Source: Bacillus sp. OV166 (GTDB lineage Bacteria > Bacillota > Bacilli > Bacillales > Cytobacillaceae). Taken from it: a stretch of DNA of 64,000 bases. A model generated the notes under the pieces. It was not told the DNA's origin, ran no database searches, and worked only from the letters and a program-made list of their open reading frames with translations. The translations under genes were made by a program, and so were the position numbers. The stretch spans positions 5,217,001 to 5,281,000 of the forward strand of contig NZ_FXWM01000001.1 in NCBI RefSeq assembly GCF_900177675.1, read 5' to 3'. This document shows positions 41,919 through 50,894 of the stretch, one piece after another; position 1 is the first letter of the stretch, and every line of letters starts with the position of its first letter.

Positions 41919-42197
41919 AAAAAGCGGAAGCGCCCGTTTAGTTGCGTATGGACTGGAGCGCTCCAACTGAGATAAATGAAAATTGAAAAGCGGAAGCGCC
42001 TTGTCCAGGGGCGACAGGCATAAGACGAGCCGGCTTGAAGGTTGCTTTTTAACCTTCAGGACGGATTGGCTTATGACCCCGAGCCCCCAGGCGCTGGAGC
42101 TAGACAACACGGAGAGGGTTAGCGCATTCGTGCTTGACTTATCGTAGGGCTGAGAGCGAAGTCCACTAGCAGTTGGGCGCTGGAGCTGGATTCAGAG
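41919..42197. repeat. Cluster of dispersed repeat family A copies (4-6)
   Basis: Three pieces lie side by side. A short one (41919-41975, AAAAGCGGAAGCGCC...) is followed by a full copy (41984-42107, GAAAAGCGGAAGCGCC to GGCGCTGGAGCTAGACA). Last comes a piece keeping mainly the right end (about 42108-42196, GGGCGCTGGAGCTGGA). The full copy contains a GAAGGTT...AACCTTC inverted repeat. The remainder of the pfkA-accA gap (41646-41918) shows no gene. Confidence 0.8.
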
Positions 42198-42202
42198 AAT
42201 AA

Positions 42203-42230
42203 AAAAAAGTGCCCATCGTTATGAGCACGT
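42203..42230 (-). terminator. accDA terminator
   Basis: GTGCTCAT-AACG-ATGGGCAC followed by T8 on the minus strand, just past the accA stop. Confidence 0.9.
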
Positions 42231-42234
42231 TATA

Positions 42235-43212
42235 TTAATTAACCCCGATGTAATCATTGACAATTGCAAATTCACCGATAGTCCTGAAACGGTTGTAACG
42301 ATCAGCAATTAATTCATCTTCTGAAAGCTTTAGCAGCTGCTGCAACGCCGTCTTAAGTACATTATCAATTTCTTCTGCTTGCTTGATTGCATCTCTTTGG
42401 GCACCGCCCTTAATTTCGGGAATGATCCCATCAATGACGCCTAGTACTTTTAAGTCCGGTGCGGTTATTTTCATTGTTTCGGCTGCATTTTTAGCCAGAG
42501 CTGCATCTTTCCATAATATTGCCGCAGCACCCTCCGGTGAAATAACCGAGTAGGTTGAATTCTCCAGCATATAGATACGATTACCAACTCCAAGTGCAAG
42601 AGCGCCGCCACTCCCGCCTTCACCAATCACTATACACACCACTGGAACCCTAAGACCAGCCATTTCGAACAAATTGCGAGCAATTGCTTCACTTTGCCCG
42701 CGTTCTTCTGCTGCCTTTCCAGGATAGGCACCCTTTGTATCAATGAAACAAATAATCGGTCGATTAAATTTATCTGCTTGTTTCATTAATCGAAGTGCTT
42801 TTCTGTAGCCTTCTGGATGTGGCATTCCAAAGTTTCTGCGAATATTCTCTTTCGTGTCTCTTCCGCGCTGGTGGCCAATCACTGTTACAGGTAATCCTTT
42901 ATATTTAGCAATTCCGCCCACTATTGCCTCATCATCAGCAAAGGTTCGGTCGCCATGACATTCAAAGAAATTCTCAAACAGATAGGGAATATAATCTAGC
43001 GTTGTCGGCCTGTTTGGAAGACGAGCAATTTGTACCCGATCCCAAGGCTTAATGTTTTCATAGATACTCTGCTCAAGCTTTTCAAGCCTAGTCTCTAATT
43101 TGCTAATTTCTGAACTTAAGTCAACATCCGCGGTTTTGGTGAACTCTTTTAAATCAGTGATTTTCTTTCTCAACTCGATGACCGGGCGTTCAAATTCTAA
43201 TTCTCCTACCAT
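42235..43212 (-). CDS. accA: Acetyl-CoA carboxylase carboxyltransferase subunit alpha
   Basis: With AccD it transfers the carboxyl from carboxybiotin to acetyl-CoA, making malonyl-CoA. The 325 residues begin with the AccA helical N-terminus (LEFERPVIELRKKITDLKEF). The crotonase-like core shows RTFADDEAIVGGIAKY, KGAYPGKAAEERGQSEAIARN, GEGGSGGALALG and SVISPEGAAAILWKDA. GGAGGT precedes the ATG. The start overlaps the accD stop by 7 bp, showing translational coupling. Confidence 0.97.
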   Translation of the reverse strand: MVGELEFERPVIELRKKITDLKEFTKTADVDLSSEISKLETRLEKLEQSIYENIKPWDRVQIARLPNRPTTLDYIPYLFENFFECHGDRTFADDEAIVGGIAKYKGLPVTVIGHQRGRDTKENIRRNFGMPHPEGYRKALRLMKQADKFNRPIICFIDTKGAYPGKAAEERGQSEAIARNLFEMAGLRVPVVCIVIGEGGSGGALALGVGNRIYMLENSTYSVISPEGAAAILWKDAALAKNAAETMKITAPDLKVLGVIDGIIPEIKGGAQRDAIKQAEEIDNVLKTALQQLLKLSEDELIADRYNRFRTIGEFAIVNDYIGVN

Positions 43213-44084
43213 CTGAGCACACCTCCAGGTTGATGGATTTCTAGAATGTTTGTGACTTTCTCAACTAGGTCATTTCGAACGATGATTGCATCCAACTGAC
43301 CGTGTTTTAACAGAAACTCTGACGTTTGAAAATCCTCAGGCAATTCTTCGCGGATGGATTGTTCAATAACTCTCCGTCCGGCAAATGCGATGAGCGCGCC
43401 TGGTTCAGCAAGGTTGAAATCTCCCAATGATGCGAAGCTCGCAGATACACCACCAGTTGTCGGGTGCGTCATTATCGAAATGATTAATCCACCATTATTA
43501 CTAAACCTTTTTAAGGCAACACTTGTTTTTGCCATTTGCATTAAACTTAAGGCACCCTCTTGCATTCTCGCTCCACCTGATGCGGTAAAAATAATAAACG
43601 GAACATTTAACTCATCCGCTTTTTCAATTGCTAGTGTAATTTTTTCGCCAACAACCGATCCCATGCTTCCCATTCGGAACGTGGCATCCATAATGGCGAG
43701 AACAATTTTATGACCGTTAACTGTTCCTATTCCAGTGACAACAGCCTCGTTCAATTTACTCTTTTGTCGGTCTTTTTCAAGCTTTTCAAGGTAGTCAGGA
43801 AAGTTTAATGGATTTTTTGAAATCATATTATCATTCATTTCCATGAAACTTCCTTCATCAATGAAAGTGTCAATCCGTTCTTTTGAGTTCATTGGAAAAT
43901 GATGACCGCAATGCAAACATATTTTTAAATTTTTCATTAATTCTTTTGTATACATAATCTTCTTACATGAAGGACACTTTGACATAATTCCTTCAGGAAC
44001 ATCATTTTTTGCAGTTTCCGTCGGTATTTGAGCATATTTCTTCTTTTTTGTATGATTTTTTGAAAAAAGATCTTTTAGCGCCAA
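43206..44084 (-). CDS. accD: Acetyl-CoA carboxylase carboxyltransferase subunit beta
   Basis: The partner of AccA in malonyl-CoA synthesis. The 292 residues carry an N-terminal zinc finger (CPSCKKIMYTKELMKNLKIC with CLHCGHHF) and the carboxyltransferase core (TASGGARMQEGALSLMQMAK; GGLIISIMTHPTTGGVSASFA; GRRVIEQSIREELPEDFQ). The start is TTG, 8 bp after GGGAGG. A FadR-type 13-bp palindrome stands about 100 bp upstream. Confidence 0.97.
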   Translation of the reverse strand: MALKDLFSKNHTKKKKYAQIPTETAKNDVPEGIMSKCPSCKKIMYTKELMKNLKICLHCGHHFPMNSKERIDTFIDEGSFMEMNDNMISKNPLNFPDYLEKLEKDRQKSKLNEAVVTGIGTVNGHKIVLAIMDATFRMGSMGSVVGEKITLAIEKADELNVPFIIFTASGGARMQEGALSLMQMAKTSVALKRFSNNGGLIISIMTHPTTGGVSASFASLGDFNLAEPGALIAFAGRRVIEQSIREELPEDFQTSEFLLKHGQLDAIIVRNDLVEKVTNILEIHQPGGVLRW

Positions 44085-44182
44085 AAATTAAACCTCCCTT
44101 GTGTTACGATAACTCTGGCAAGTTTCTCCAATTATTACTATTAAGAAGTTTTTCTATTCATGCTAAACTTCATACATCCATA

Positions 44183-44195
44183 GTGGTCAGACCAC
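44183..44195. promoter_or_regulatory. GntR/FadR-type operator upstream of accDA
   Basis: GTGGTCAGACCAC, a perfect 13-bp palindrome with the TGGTCnGACCA core typical of FadR-subfamily GntR regulators. It is identical to 46212-46224 upstream of the malic enzyme. Confidence 0.75.
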
Positions 44196-44201
44196 CATTG
44201 A

Positions 44202-44226
44202 AATAAAAATACCCTATCTTAGGGCT
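44202..44226 (-). terminator. Terminator after the GntR gene
   Basis: CCCTA-AGA-TAGGG followed by TATTTTTATTT on the minus strand. The stem is short but well placed at the end of the malic enzyme-regulator unit. Confidence 0.55.
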
Positions 44227-44267
44227 TGGTTAACCTACACTATAAATTAAAATGAGTTAAAAATCTG

Positions 44268-44921
44268 TTAGTATTTGTCGTTAAAAACAGACAAATTACG
44301 TAGATTGTAATAAGCAGATAGTGTTTTGGCTTCCTTCTTTTCAGACAGGGCCTCAATTAGTAATAGATAGTCTTGACGAGGATTGACAATTTTTTTTGAA
44401 TCAAGCGAATGGTAATACTCTTTTAAAATAGACCAAATTCTAGAGAAAAGGTGGTTATCAGCAATTTCAATAATTTGATAAAAAAACTCATCATCATTTA
44501 CGCTGTTATCTTGATTTGCCCATTCTTTCAAATTCACTATATTTTTGTTATCTATTTTTTGCAAGGCTAATCTTAGACAGTCCATCTCAATATAACACTT
44601 TGTCTCAAAAACATCACGTTTCGCTTTTTCATCCTGTAAAATAAATGTACTAAGAAGCTGGACAAGATGATTGCCCCGAAAGTCGCGAATAAACGTCCCT
44701 TCGCCCCTCCGTGTTTCAATTAACCCAAGCAATTCTAATGCCCTAAGTGCCTCTCTAACGGAAGAGCGCCCGAAATTCAGGCGCTCCGACAATTCTCGTT
44801 CAGATGGGATCTTATCTCCGGATTGTAATCCATCGATTGTTATCATTTCTCGTAACTGCTTAACAATCTCTAAATATACCTTAGTCTTGTTTCCCACTAA
44901 CGTATCACTCACTTTTGCCAA
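44268..44921 (-). CDS. FadR-subfamily GntR transcriptional regulator
   Basis: A one-component regulator of 217 residues. The N-terminal winged helix (about 13-75) has SGDKIPSERELSERLNFGRSSVREALRALELLGLIETRRGEGTFI in the GntR pattern. The C-terminal helical FCD-like effector domain (about 85-205) is shorter and more degenerate than usual. The start is TTG. It overlaps the malic enzyme gene by 17 bp, so both are one transcript. Identical palindromes before that transcript and before accDA are its likely operators. The ligand is unknown; a malate- or acyl-CoA-type metabolite would fit the context. Confidence 0.88.
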   Translation of the reverse strand: MAKVSDTLVGNKTKVYLEIVKQLREMITIDGLQSGDKIPSERELSERLNFGRSSVREALRALELLGLIETRRGEGTFIRDFRGNHLVQLLSTFILQDEKAKRDVFETKCYIEMDCLRLALQKIDNKNIVNLKEWANQDNSVNDDEFFYQIIEIADNHLFSRIWSILKEYYHSLDSKKIVNPRQDYLLLIEALSEKKEAKTLSAYYNLRNLSVFNDKY

Positions 44922-46143
44922 TAATAGCGAGCCTCTTTGTTTTTTCCTTTATTTCTTCAGGATCAACCTTAATGCGGGCAACCCCGGTTTCCATTGCTGC
45001 TTTTGCGACTGCTGCTGCAACATCTGGAGCAACTCTCGGATCAAAAGGTCCGGGAATGACATAGTCGGAATTCAGCTCATCTGGACTGATTAGATTGGCA
45101 ATAGCTTCTACTGCCGCGACTTTCATTTTTTCATTTATATGGGTGGCACGAACATCGAGTGCCCCACGGAAAATTCCCGGGAATGCAAGAACATTGTTAA
45201 CTTGGTTTGGAAAATCTGAACGGCCTGTTCCGACCACTTTTGCTCCTGCTGCTTTTGCCACATCAGGCATAATTTCAGGGTCAGGATTGGCCATAGCAAA
45301 AATAATAGAATCTGGATTCATTGATGCTACCATTTCTTTTGTAAGTGCACCTGCAACCGAAACTCCGATAAAAACATCCGCACCTTTAATTACATCTGCA
45401 AGGCTGCCTGTAAGGTTATCTCGGTTTGTATATTTCGCTACTTCAGCTTTAACTGCATTCATACCCTGTGGACGCCCTTCGTAGATGGCGCCTTTTGTAT
45501 CACACATAATTATGTCCCTAACACCGTAACTATATAACAATTTAATAATGGCAATCCCCGCTGCACCAGCACCGTTTGCGACCACTTTAATTTCTGTCAT
45601 TTTTTTGCCGATAAGCTTAAGTGCGTTGACAAGACCTGCAACCGTAACAATTGCTGTCCCATGCTGATCATCATGAAAGATTGGAATATTTGCTTCCTTT
45701 TTTAATCTTTCCTCAATTACGAAACAATTTGGAGCAGCAATATCTTCAAGATTTACGCCTCCAAAAGTAGGTTCAAGTAATTTTACAGTTTCAACAATTT
45801 TGTCAACATCAGTTGTGTTCAAACAGATGGGAAAAGCATCAACACCAGCAAAGCTTTTAAATAGTACTGCTTTACCTTCCATAACAGGGAGAGCTGCCTC
45901 AGGTCCAATATTACCAAGTCCAAGAACAGCGGTGCCATCAGATACAACTGCAACCATGTTCCCTTTCATGGTATATTCGTAAACCAATTCTGGTTTCTCA
46001 TAAATATCTTTGCATGGCTCTGCAACACCTGGTGAATAAGCTAAACTTAAATCATGTGCATTTCGGACTAAAACTTTTGATTTCGACTCTAACTTTCCCT
46101 TATTAATTCGATGCATATGTAATGCTTCTTCCCGTAATGTCAA
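44905..46143 (-). CDS. Malic enzyme (NAD(P)-dependent)
   Basis: Oxidatively decarboxylates malate to pyruvate. The 412-residue, short bacterial type shows SLAYSPGVAEPCKDI, VVSDGTAVLGLGNIGPEAALPVMEGK (substrate and Lys region), FHDDQHGTAIVTVAGLVNA (metal Asp) and VVANGAGAAGIAIIKLL (dinucleotide fold). The start is TTG behind GAGGGGTGA. It is first in a unit with the GntR regulator and resembles the B. subtilis YtsJ group in position before dnaE. Cofactor preference cannot be read reliably. Confidence 0.95.
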   Translation of the reverse strand: MTLREEALHMHRINKGKLESKSKVLVRNAHDLSLAYSPGVAEPCKDIYEKPELVYEYTMKGNMVAVVSDGTAVLGLGNIGPEAALPVMEGKAVLFKSFAGVDAFPICLNTTDVDKIVETVKLLEPTFGGVNLEDIAAPNCFVIEERLKKEANIPIFHDDQHGTAIVTVAGLVNALKLIGKKMTEIKVVANGAGAAGIAIIKLLYSYGVRDIIMCDTKGAIYEGRPQGMNAVKAEVAKYTNRDNLTGSLADVIKGADVFIGVSVAGALTKEMVASMNPDSIIFAMANPDPEIMPDVAKAAGAKVVGTGRSDFPNQVNNVLAFPGIFRGALDVRATHINEKMKVAAVEAIANLISPDELNSDYVIPGPFDPRVAPDVAAAVAKAAMETGVARIKVDPEEIKEKTKRLAIIGKSE

Positions 46144-46211
46144 GATAGTTCACCCCTCAAATTTTTACAAAAGATTATTTAACATCCCGCTATATGTAGT
46201 TCGATTTTGTG

Positions 46212-46224
46212 GTGGTCAGACCAC
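46212..46224. promoter_or_regulatory. GntR/FadR-type operator upstream of the malic enzyme
   Basis: GTGGTCAGACCAC, 13 of 13 identical to the accDA site, about 70 bp upstream of the malic enzyme start. It predicts autoregulation of the malic enzyme-gntR transcript. Confidence 0.75.
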
Positions 46225-46270
46225 ACTTGTCTCATTATCACTATAACATATCTTCGAAAGTTGTAAAGAA

Positions 46271-49200
46271 TTATTCCTTCAGGACAACATTTTTTGGACC
46301 TAGCACATTTCTTAATAATTGCAGTAATTCGGGGGTAGGATTGATATTATTTTCTGACCCCAGTCTAATTGTTTTCCGGTTTTTTTCATAGTGTAAGATC
46401 ACTGCTGCAGTTCCTTGATTTTCTTTTAGCAGCTGATTTAATTGCTGGAGGGAAGATTCATCCTGTTTATCCTCAACTATTTTCAAATATAAAACTGACT
46501 GTATAACCGTTTTAGTTTGTAACCACTCCTCTAAGTTTGAAACTTGTTGAATGATAAATTGCTGCTTCCCTTCACGTTCCTCTATTTTCCCTTCAATCAA
46601 TAAAAATTTCCCATGCCCTAATAGATGCGAATATTTTTTGTAAACATTCGGGAATGCCACTGCTTCCATTTCGCCGCTTGCATCACTTACCGTTAAAAAG
46701 GCCATTGAATCGCCTTTCCTGGTACGAATGGATTTCATAGAGGTGATATAAACGCCTGATGAAATCCTTTGGGTTTGATTTTTGATCCCAAACAGAGCAT
46801 GTGCCCCTGCATGTTTGAGTTGCTCTTCATAAATAGAGACCGGATGGTCCGAAAGATAAAAGCCAAGTGCTTCTTTTTCAAATGTCAGCTTATTCTCCAG
46901 ACTAATGGGATCGACTTGCATATAGTTAGGCTTTGGTATGAATTCTTCTTCAAATAAATCAAATTGATTATTTTCAGACGGCTTAAATATTTGTGCATGC
47001 TCCATCGCTACATCTAAACTGGCGAGCAGAACGGCACGATCCTCACCAAATTCATCAAAGCAGCCAGAATGGACCAGGAACTCAAGCGTTTTTCGATTGA
47101 TGGCTTTTGAGGAAACCCGAATACAAAAATCAAATAAGTCTACAAATCTTTTCTTTTTCCTTGCCTGAAAGATCTCTTTTAAGGCGGCAGCCCCTACGCT
47201 TTTAATGGCTGCTAAGCTGTAACGTATTCCTTCATGTTCAACTTGAAAGGAGTAACCACTATTATTGATGGATGGAGGCAGGATCTTGATTTCCTTTTGT
47301 TTTGTTTCCATGATGTATTGTGCTATTTTCGTATCATTTCCGATTGCCGATGTAAGCAGGCCGGCCATAAAATAAACCGGGTAATTTGCTTTTAAAAAAG
47401 CTAACTGGTAAGCAATCATACTATAGGCAACAGCGTGACTTCGGTTAAAGCCATAATTAGCAAAACGAACAATTAAATCGTAAATGTCGTTGGCTAGTGT
47501 TTGATCATACCCTTTTCTTAGCGCTCCCTGGACAAAATGACTCCGCTCTTTATCAAGAATATCCTTTTTCTTTTTTCCGACCGCTCTTCTTAAAAGGTCG
47601 GCTTCACCAAGTGAAAAACCAGCCATTTTCGAAGCAATTTGCATAATTTGCTCTTGGTAAACAATGACGCCATATGTATTCTCAAGGATAGGCTGCAAAT
47701 CAGGGTGTGGATATTCGACTTTCTTTACGCGGTGTTTTCGATCAATAAAGAGTGGGATATTTTCCATTGGTCCTGGACGGTACAAGGCATTGACTGCCAC
47801 AATATCTTCAAATCGGGAAGGTTTTAAGCGGGTTAGAACTTTGCGCATCCCTTCAGATTCCAGCTGAAATATACCTGTCGTTTCTCCGCCCGCTAACAGG
47901 TTGAAGGTCACAGTGTCCTCTAATGGAATCGAGTTGATGTTTATTTTCTTACCAGTTTTCCGATAGATAGAAGATAAAATTGAATCGATTAATGTAAGGT
48001 TCCGTAAGCCTAGAAAGTCCATTTTCAAGAGCCCGATTTCTTCGAGATGTTCCATTGAAAATTGCGTTAAATATACATGGTTAGACCCGCGTTGAATGGG
48101 GATTAAATCAATTAGCTGTTTCTCACTTATGACCACACCAGCTGCATGGGTGGAAGTGTGGCGCGGTAGACCTTCTAGTTTTAAAGCCGTTTCAAAAAGC
48201 CGTTGATTCATCGGGCTTTCCTTAATAAATTTTCTAAGTGGTTCCGATTCTTTATAGGCTCCTTGCAGGTTTATTCCTAATCGCGACGGAATCGTCCTTG
48301 ATAAATGTTCCAGTTCCTTTGAATTTAACCCGAAAACCTTACCGACATCCCTTAATGCAGCTTTTGCTGCGAGGGTTCCAAAAGTTACGATTTGCGCGAC
48401 ATGTAGTTCACCGTATTTCGCCGCAACGTAATTAATCACCTCATCGCGCCGATGATCTGGAAAATCAATATCAATATCAGGCATCGAAATCCGCTCAGGA
48501 TTTAGAAATCGTTCAAATAATAGATTATGCTTTAATGGGTCAACATCAGTTATGTATAAAACATAAGCAACAAGCGAACCTGCTGCCGAGCCCCTTCCTG
48601 GACCTGTTAGAATTCCCTGCGCGCGGGCATATCTCATAAAATCCCAAACAATTAAAAAGTAGTTGCTAAATTCCATTCGCTTAATGACCGATAGTTCATA
48701 GGACAAACGATCATAATATTCCTGAGATGGGGCAGAAAAACGTTCGCTTAATCCCTGATTGCACAACACTTCAAGGTACTCCTCAGCTGGAATTCCATTC
48801 TCCGTTGGGAATGTTGGCAGATAGGTCTTATTCAGTTCAATGTTAAAGTCGCATCTGTTTGCAATCCTGTGTGTATTTTCTAATGCATCCGGTACATCAG
48901 AAAAGCGATCCACCATTTCACTAGCAGTTTTTAAATAGAACTGATCGTTTTCCAACTTTTCTCTGTGATCGTCCTGCAATTTATCGCCATTTTTTATGGC
49001 TAACAAACACTCTTGGGCAAACATATCTTCTTTTTCTAAATAATAGACCTGATTTGTCGCTACCAGCGGGACATTCATTTCTTTTGAAATCAAGTTAAAC
49101 TGATTTCTGATTGTTATTTCTTGTTCGAGTTGATGATTTTGAATCCCTAGAAAAAAGCAGTTTCTGCCGAAGATGGTATCTAGTTTTCTTATTATATTTC

Positions 49201-49633
49201 TGGCAATTTCTTCTTCACCATTTAAGATGGACTGCTCAATTTCTCCTTCTAGTCCAGGTGTGATAGCTATAAGCCCTTCCGAATAATGTTTCAACCATCT
49301 GAGCGGAATCCCATGATCACTTTTTGTTTGAACCGTACTAGATATCTTTAATAGATTTTTATATCCATGATCATTTTCTGCGAGTAAGACCAATGGATAG
49401 GACTCGTTATTGTTGTTTTCACTTTCTACATCCACTGTTAACCCGATGATGGGTTTAAGATTATTTTTCTTACACAACTTATAAAATTCAATCGTTCCGT
49501 ACATGACGTTTCTGTCGGTTAAGGCGATCGCAGAAAAGCCTTTTTTTTGTGCATTTTCAATTAAATCCGGGACAGATGCCGTACTTGTTAATAAACTATA
49601 TGCACTATATACATGTAGGTGAATAAAAGACAT
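46271..49633 (-). CDS. dnaE: DNA polymerase III subunit alpha (DnaE)
   Basis: The lagging-strand and primer-extension polymerase of low-GC Gram-positives. The 1120 residues start with a PHP domain (about 1-200). Its first motif reads HLHVYSAYSLL, with Tyr where other DnaE proteins have His. The catalytic core has MPDIDIDFPDHRRDEV with the Asp pair, then GPGRGSAAGSLVAYVL, ALYRPGPMENIPLFI and YGVIVYQEQIMQIA. Helix-hairpin-helix and OB-fold regions follow, and the end is NVVLKE. No 3'-5' exonuclease is present, as usual. Confidence 0.97.
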   Translation of the reverse strand: MSFIHLHVYSAYSLLTSTASVPDLIENAQKKGFSAIALTDRNVMYGTIEFYKLCKKNNLKPIIGLTVDVESENNNNESYPLVLLAENDHGYKNLLKISSTVQTKSDHGIPLRWLKHYSEGLIAITPGLEGEIEQSILNGEEEIARNIIRKLDTIFGRNCFFLGIQNHQLEQEITIRNQFNLISKEMNVPLVATNQVYYLEKEDMFAQECLLAIKNGDKLQDDHREKLENDQFYLKTASEMVDRFSDVPDALENTHRIANRCDFNIELNKTYLPTFPTENGIPAEEYLEVLCNQGLSERFSAPSQEYYDRLSYELSVIKRMEFSNYFLIVWDFMRYARAQGILTGPGRGSAAGSLVAYVLYITDVDPLKHNLLFERFLNPERISMPDIDIDFPDHRRDEVINYVAAKYGELHVAQIVTFGTLAAKAALRDVGKVFGLNSKELEHLSRTIPSRLGINLQGAYKESEPLRKFIKESPMNQRLFETALKLEGLPRHTSTHAAGVVISEKQLIDLIPIQRGSNHVYLTQFSMEHLEEIGLLKMDFLGLRNLTLIDSILSSIYRKTGKKININSIPLEDTVTFNLLAGGETTGIFQLESEGMRKVLTRLKPSRFEDIVAVNALYRPGPMENIPLFIDRKHRVKKVEYPHPDLQPILENTYGVIVYQEQIMQIASKMAGFSLGEADLLRRAVGKKKKDILDKERSHFVQGALRKGYDQTLANDIYDLIVRFANYGFNRSHAVAYSMIAYQLAFLKANYPVYFMAGLLTSAIGNDTKIAQYIMETKQKEIKILPPSINNSGYSFQVEHEGIRYSLAAIKSVGAAALKEIFQARKKKRFVDLFDFCIRVSSKAINRKTLEFLVHSGCFDEFGEDRAVLLASLDVAMEHAQIFKPSENNQFDLFEEEFIPKPNYMQVDPISLENKLTFEKEALGFYLSDHPVSIYEEQLKHAGAHALFGIKNQTQRISSGVYITSMKSIRTRKGDSMAFLTVSDASGEMEAVAFPNVYKKYSHLLGHGKFLLIEGKIEEREGKQQFIIQQVSNLEEWLQTKTVIQSVLYLKIVEDKQDESSLQQLNQLLKENQGTAAVILHYEKNRKTIRLGSENNINPTPELLQLLRNVLGPKNVVLKE

Positions 49634-49721
49634 ATTGTCACACCCTTAATTCCATAATCTCTCCCTTTATTATAGAACTTAATTTGAAAAAAGGAAAATA
49701 TGTTCTTATTTTTAGGCGTTA

Positions 49722-49799
49722 TTAAACTTGGCTGTTGATTTCCGCTCTAGGTGCTTCGCTCCAATCAACTGGCTATAAAATCAACAATGACCTTTAACT
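49722..49799. repeat. Dispersed repeat family B, short copy 2
   Basis: TTAAACTTGGCTGTTGATT and TTCGCTCCAATCAACTGGCTA flank a very short middle, and CAACAATGACCTTTAACTC closes it. The ends match the 50774-50891 copy; the middle is mostly deleted. Confidence 0.8.
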
Positions 49800-49815
49800 C
49801 TGCCTATTTTTAAAA

Positions 49816-49844
49816 ACATATTTGTAATTGTTTGTCCATATAAA
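49816..49844 (+). promoter_or_regulatory. SigE-type promoter of ytrHI
   Basis: CATATT (-35-like, ending 49822), a 14-bp spacer and CATATAAA (49837-49844) resemble the sigma-E consensus KMATATT-N14-CATACANT. ytrH belongs to the sigma-E regulon in B. subtilis. Confidence 0.55.
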
Positions 49845-49884
49845 TGAGTATTGGGATTGATTATGGATAAGGGCGGTTGACGAG

Positions 49885-50223
49885 ATGAAAGAAATTGGTT
49901 TTTTTCCTGCTTTTATAGAAAGCTACTTTATTGCCTTAGGTGTGGTGCTTGGTGGTTCGCTTATTGGTGGTATAGCCTCATTTCTAACCGGACAGCCACC
50001 GCTAACGACCGTTTACCGCTTATCATCAGCGCTTCGAATTTGGGCGATTGTTTCTGCGATTGGCGGGACATTTGACGCGGTTTATACGTTTGAAAGAGGT
50101 TTGTTTGATGCGAATACAAAGGATCTTTTCAAACAATTTTTATTAATACTCTCTGCCTTAGGCGGGGCCCAGACTGGTGCCCTCCTGATTAATTGGTTAA
50201 CCCAGGAGCATATCTCATCATGA
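49885..50223 (+). CDS. ytrH: Sporulation membrane protein YtrH
   Basis: A 112-residue integral membrane protein with about three helices (GVVLGGSLIGGIASFL; LRIWAIVSAIGG; FLLILSALGGAQTGALLI). It matches Bacillus YtrH, a mother-cell sporulation protein under sigma-E. Its stop overlaps the ytrI start (ATGA), so the two are translationally coupled. The ribosome binding site is weak (AAGGGCGG about 10 bp away). Function is unknown. Confidence 0.9.
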   Translation: MKEIGFFPAFIESYFIALGVVLGGSLIGGIASFLTGQPPLTTVYRLSSALRIWAIVSAIGGTFDAVYTFERGLFDANTKDLFKQFLLILSALGGAQTGALLINWLTQEHISS

Positions 50224-50720
50224 GAATCCCGCCATTATATCGAAGACCTTCCTGGCAGCGTTTTTTTGGAGGAATGGCCGTAGGTGGTGTGATTAGCTGG
50301 TGTATTTTTTTATATATTTATGGGGTTTGGCAGGAAAAGAACACCGAATTAATTCGGACACAAGCGAAGGAAATTATTGACTTAAACGGAGAGAAAAAAA
50401 TTTGGCAGGAAGAATATAAAGAAATTAATAAGCGAAATATTGAACAGCTTACAGTCCAGAAAATCAACATTAGAATTACAAACTGGGAAAAATATAAACT
50501 TGATTCTTTAAGTGTATTGGAGACAGAAGACTCGGTTAGAGATGATATTAGCATGATGATTGCAAAAGATATCGAAACAGTCTACAAAAGTAAGGACCTT
50601 TTGAAAAAAATTATTGAAAATAAACCAATTAAAATCAATGATAAAAGGTATAAACTAAAGGTTAAAGAAATGGTTTTTTATACAAACCTATCGATCCAAT
50701 TAGAGATTCAGTTTGAATAA
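50220..50720 (+). CDS. ytrI: Sporulation membrane protein YtrI
   Basis: A protein of about 166 residues with one N-terminal membrane helix (about 17-35, GGMAVGGVISWCIFLYIYGVW). A charged coiled-coil-like segment follows (about 40-90), then a C-terminal alpha/beta part. It matches Bacillus YtrI, needed for normal sporulation. I start at ATG 50220, overlapping the ytrH stop; the ORF reads further back into ytrH without a better site. A bidirectional terminator and a family B repeat follow. Confidence 0.88.
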   Translation: MRIPPLYRRPSWQRFFGGMAVGGVISWCIFLYIYGVWQEKNTELIRTQAKEIIDLNGEKKIWQEEYKEINKRNIEQLTVQKINIRITNWEKYKLDSLSVLETEDSVRDDISMMIAKDIETVYKSKDLLKKIIENKPIKINDKRYKLKVKEMVFYTNLSIQLEIQFE

Positions 50721-50721
50721 T

Positions 50722-50763
50722 AAAAAATCGACCCTCACTCTCACGAGGGCCGATTTTTCTATT
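50722..50763. terminator. Bidirectional terminator between ytrI and nrnA
   Basis: AAAATCGACCCTC / GAGGGCCGATTTTT with AT tracts on both sides. Confidence 0.88.
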
Positions 50764-50773
50764 TGTTGGCTCA

Positions 50774-50891
50774 GTTAAACTTAGCTGTTGATTTCCGCTC
50801 CAGGGTTTTGCGGTTCGCGGGCGGGTCCGGGGAGTCTTCGCGCCTTCCGCTCCAATCAACTTGGCTATAAAATCAACAATGACTTTAACTC
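50774..50891. repeat. Dispersed repeat family B, copy 3
   Basis: GTTAAACTTAGCTGTTGATT at one end and TCCAATCAACTTGGCTATAA then CAACAATGACTTTAACT at the other. The GC-rich middle (CGGGCGGGTCCGGGG) differs from copy 1, so the ends are conserved but the core varies. The orientation is opposite to copy 1. Confidence 0.85.
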
Positions 50892-50894
50892 ATC

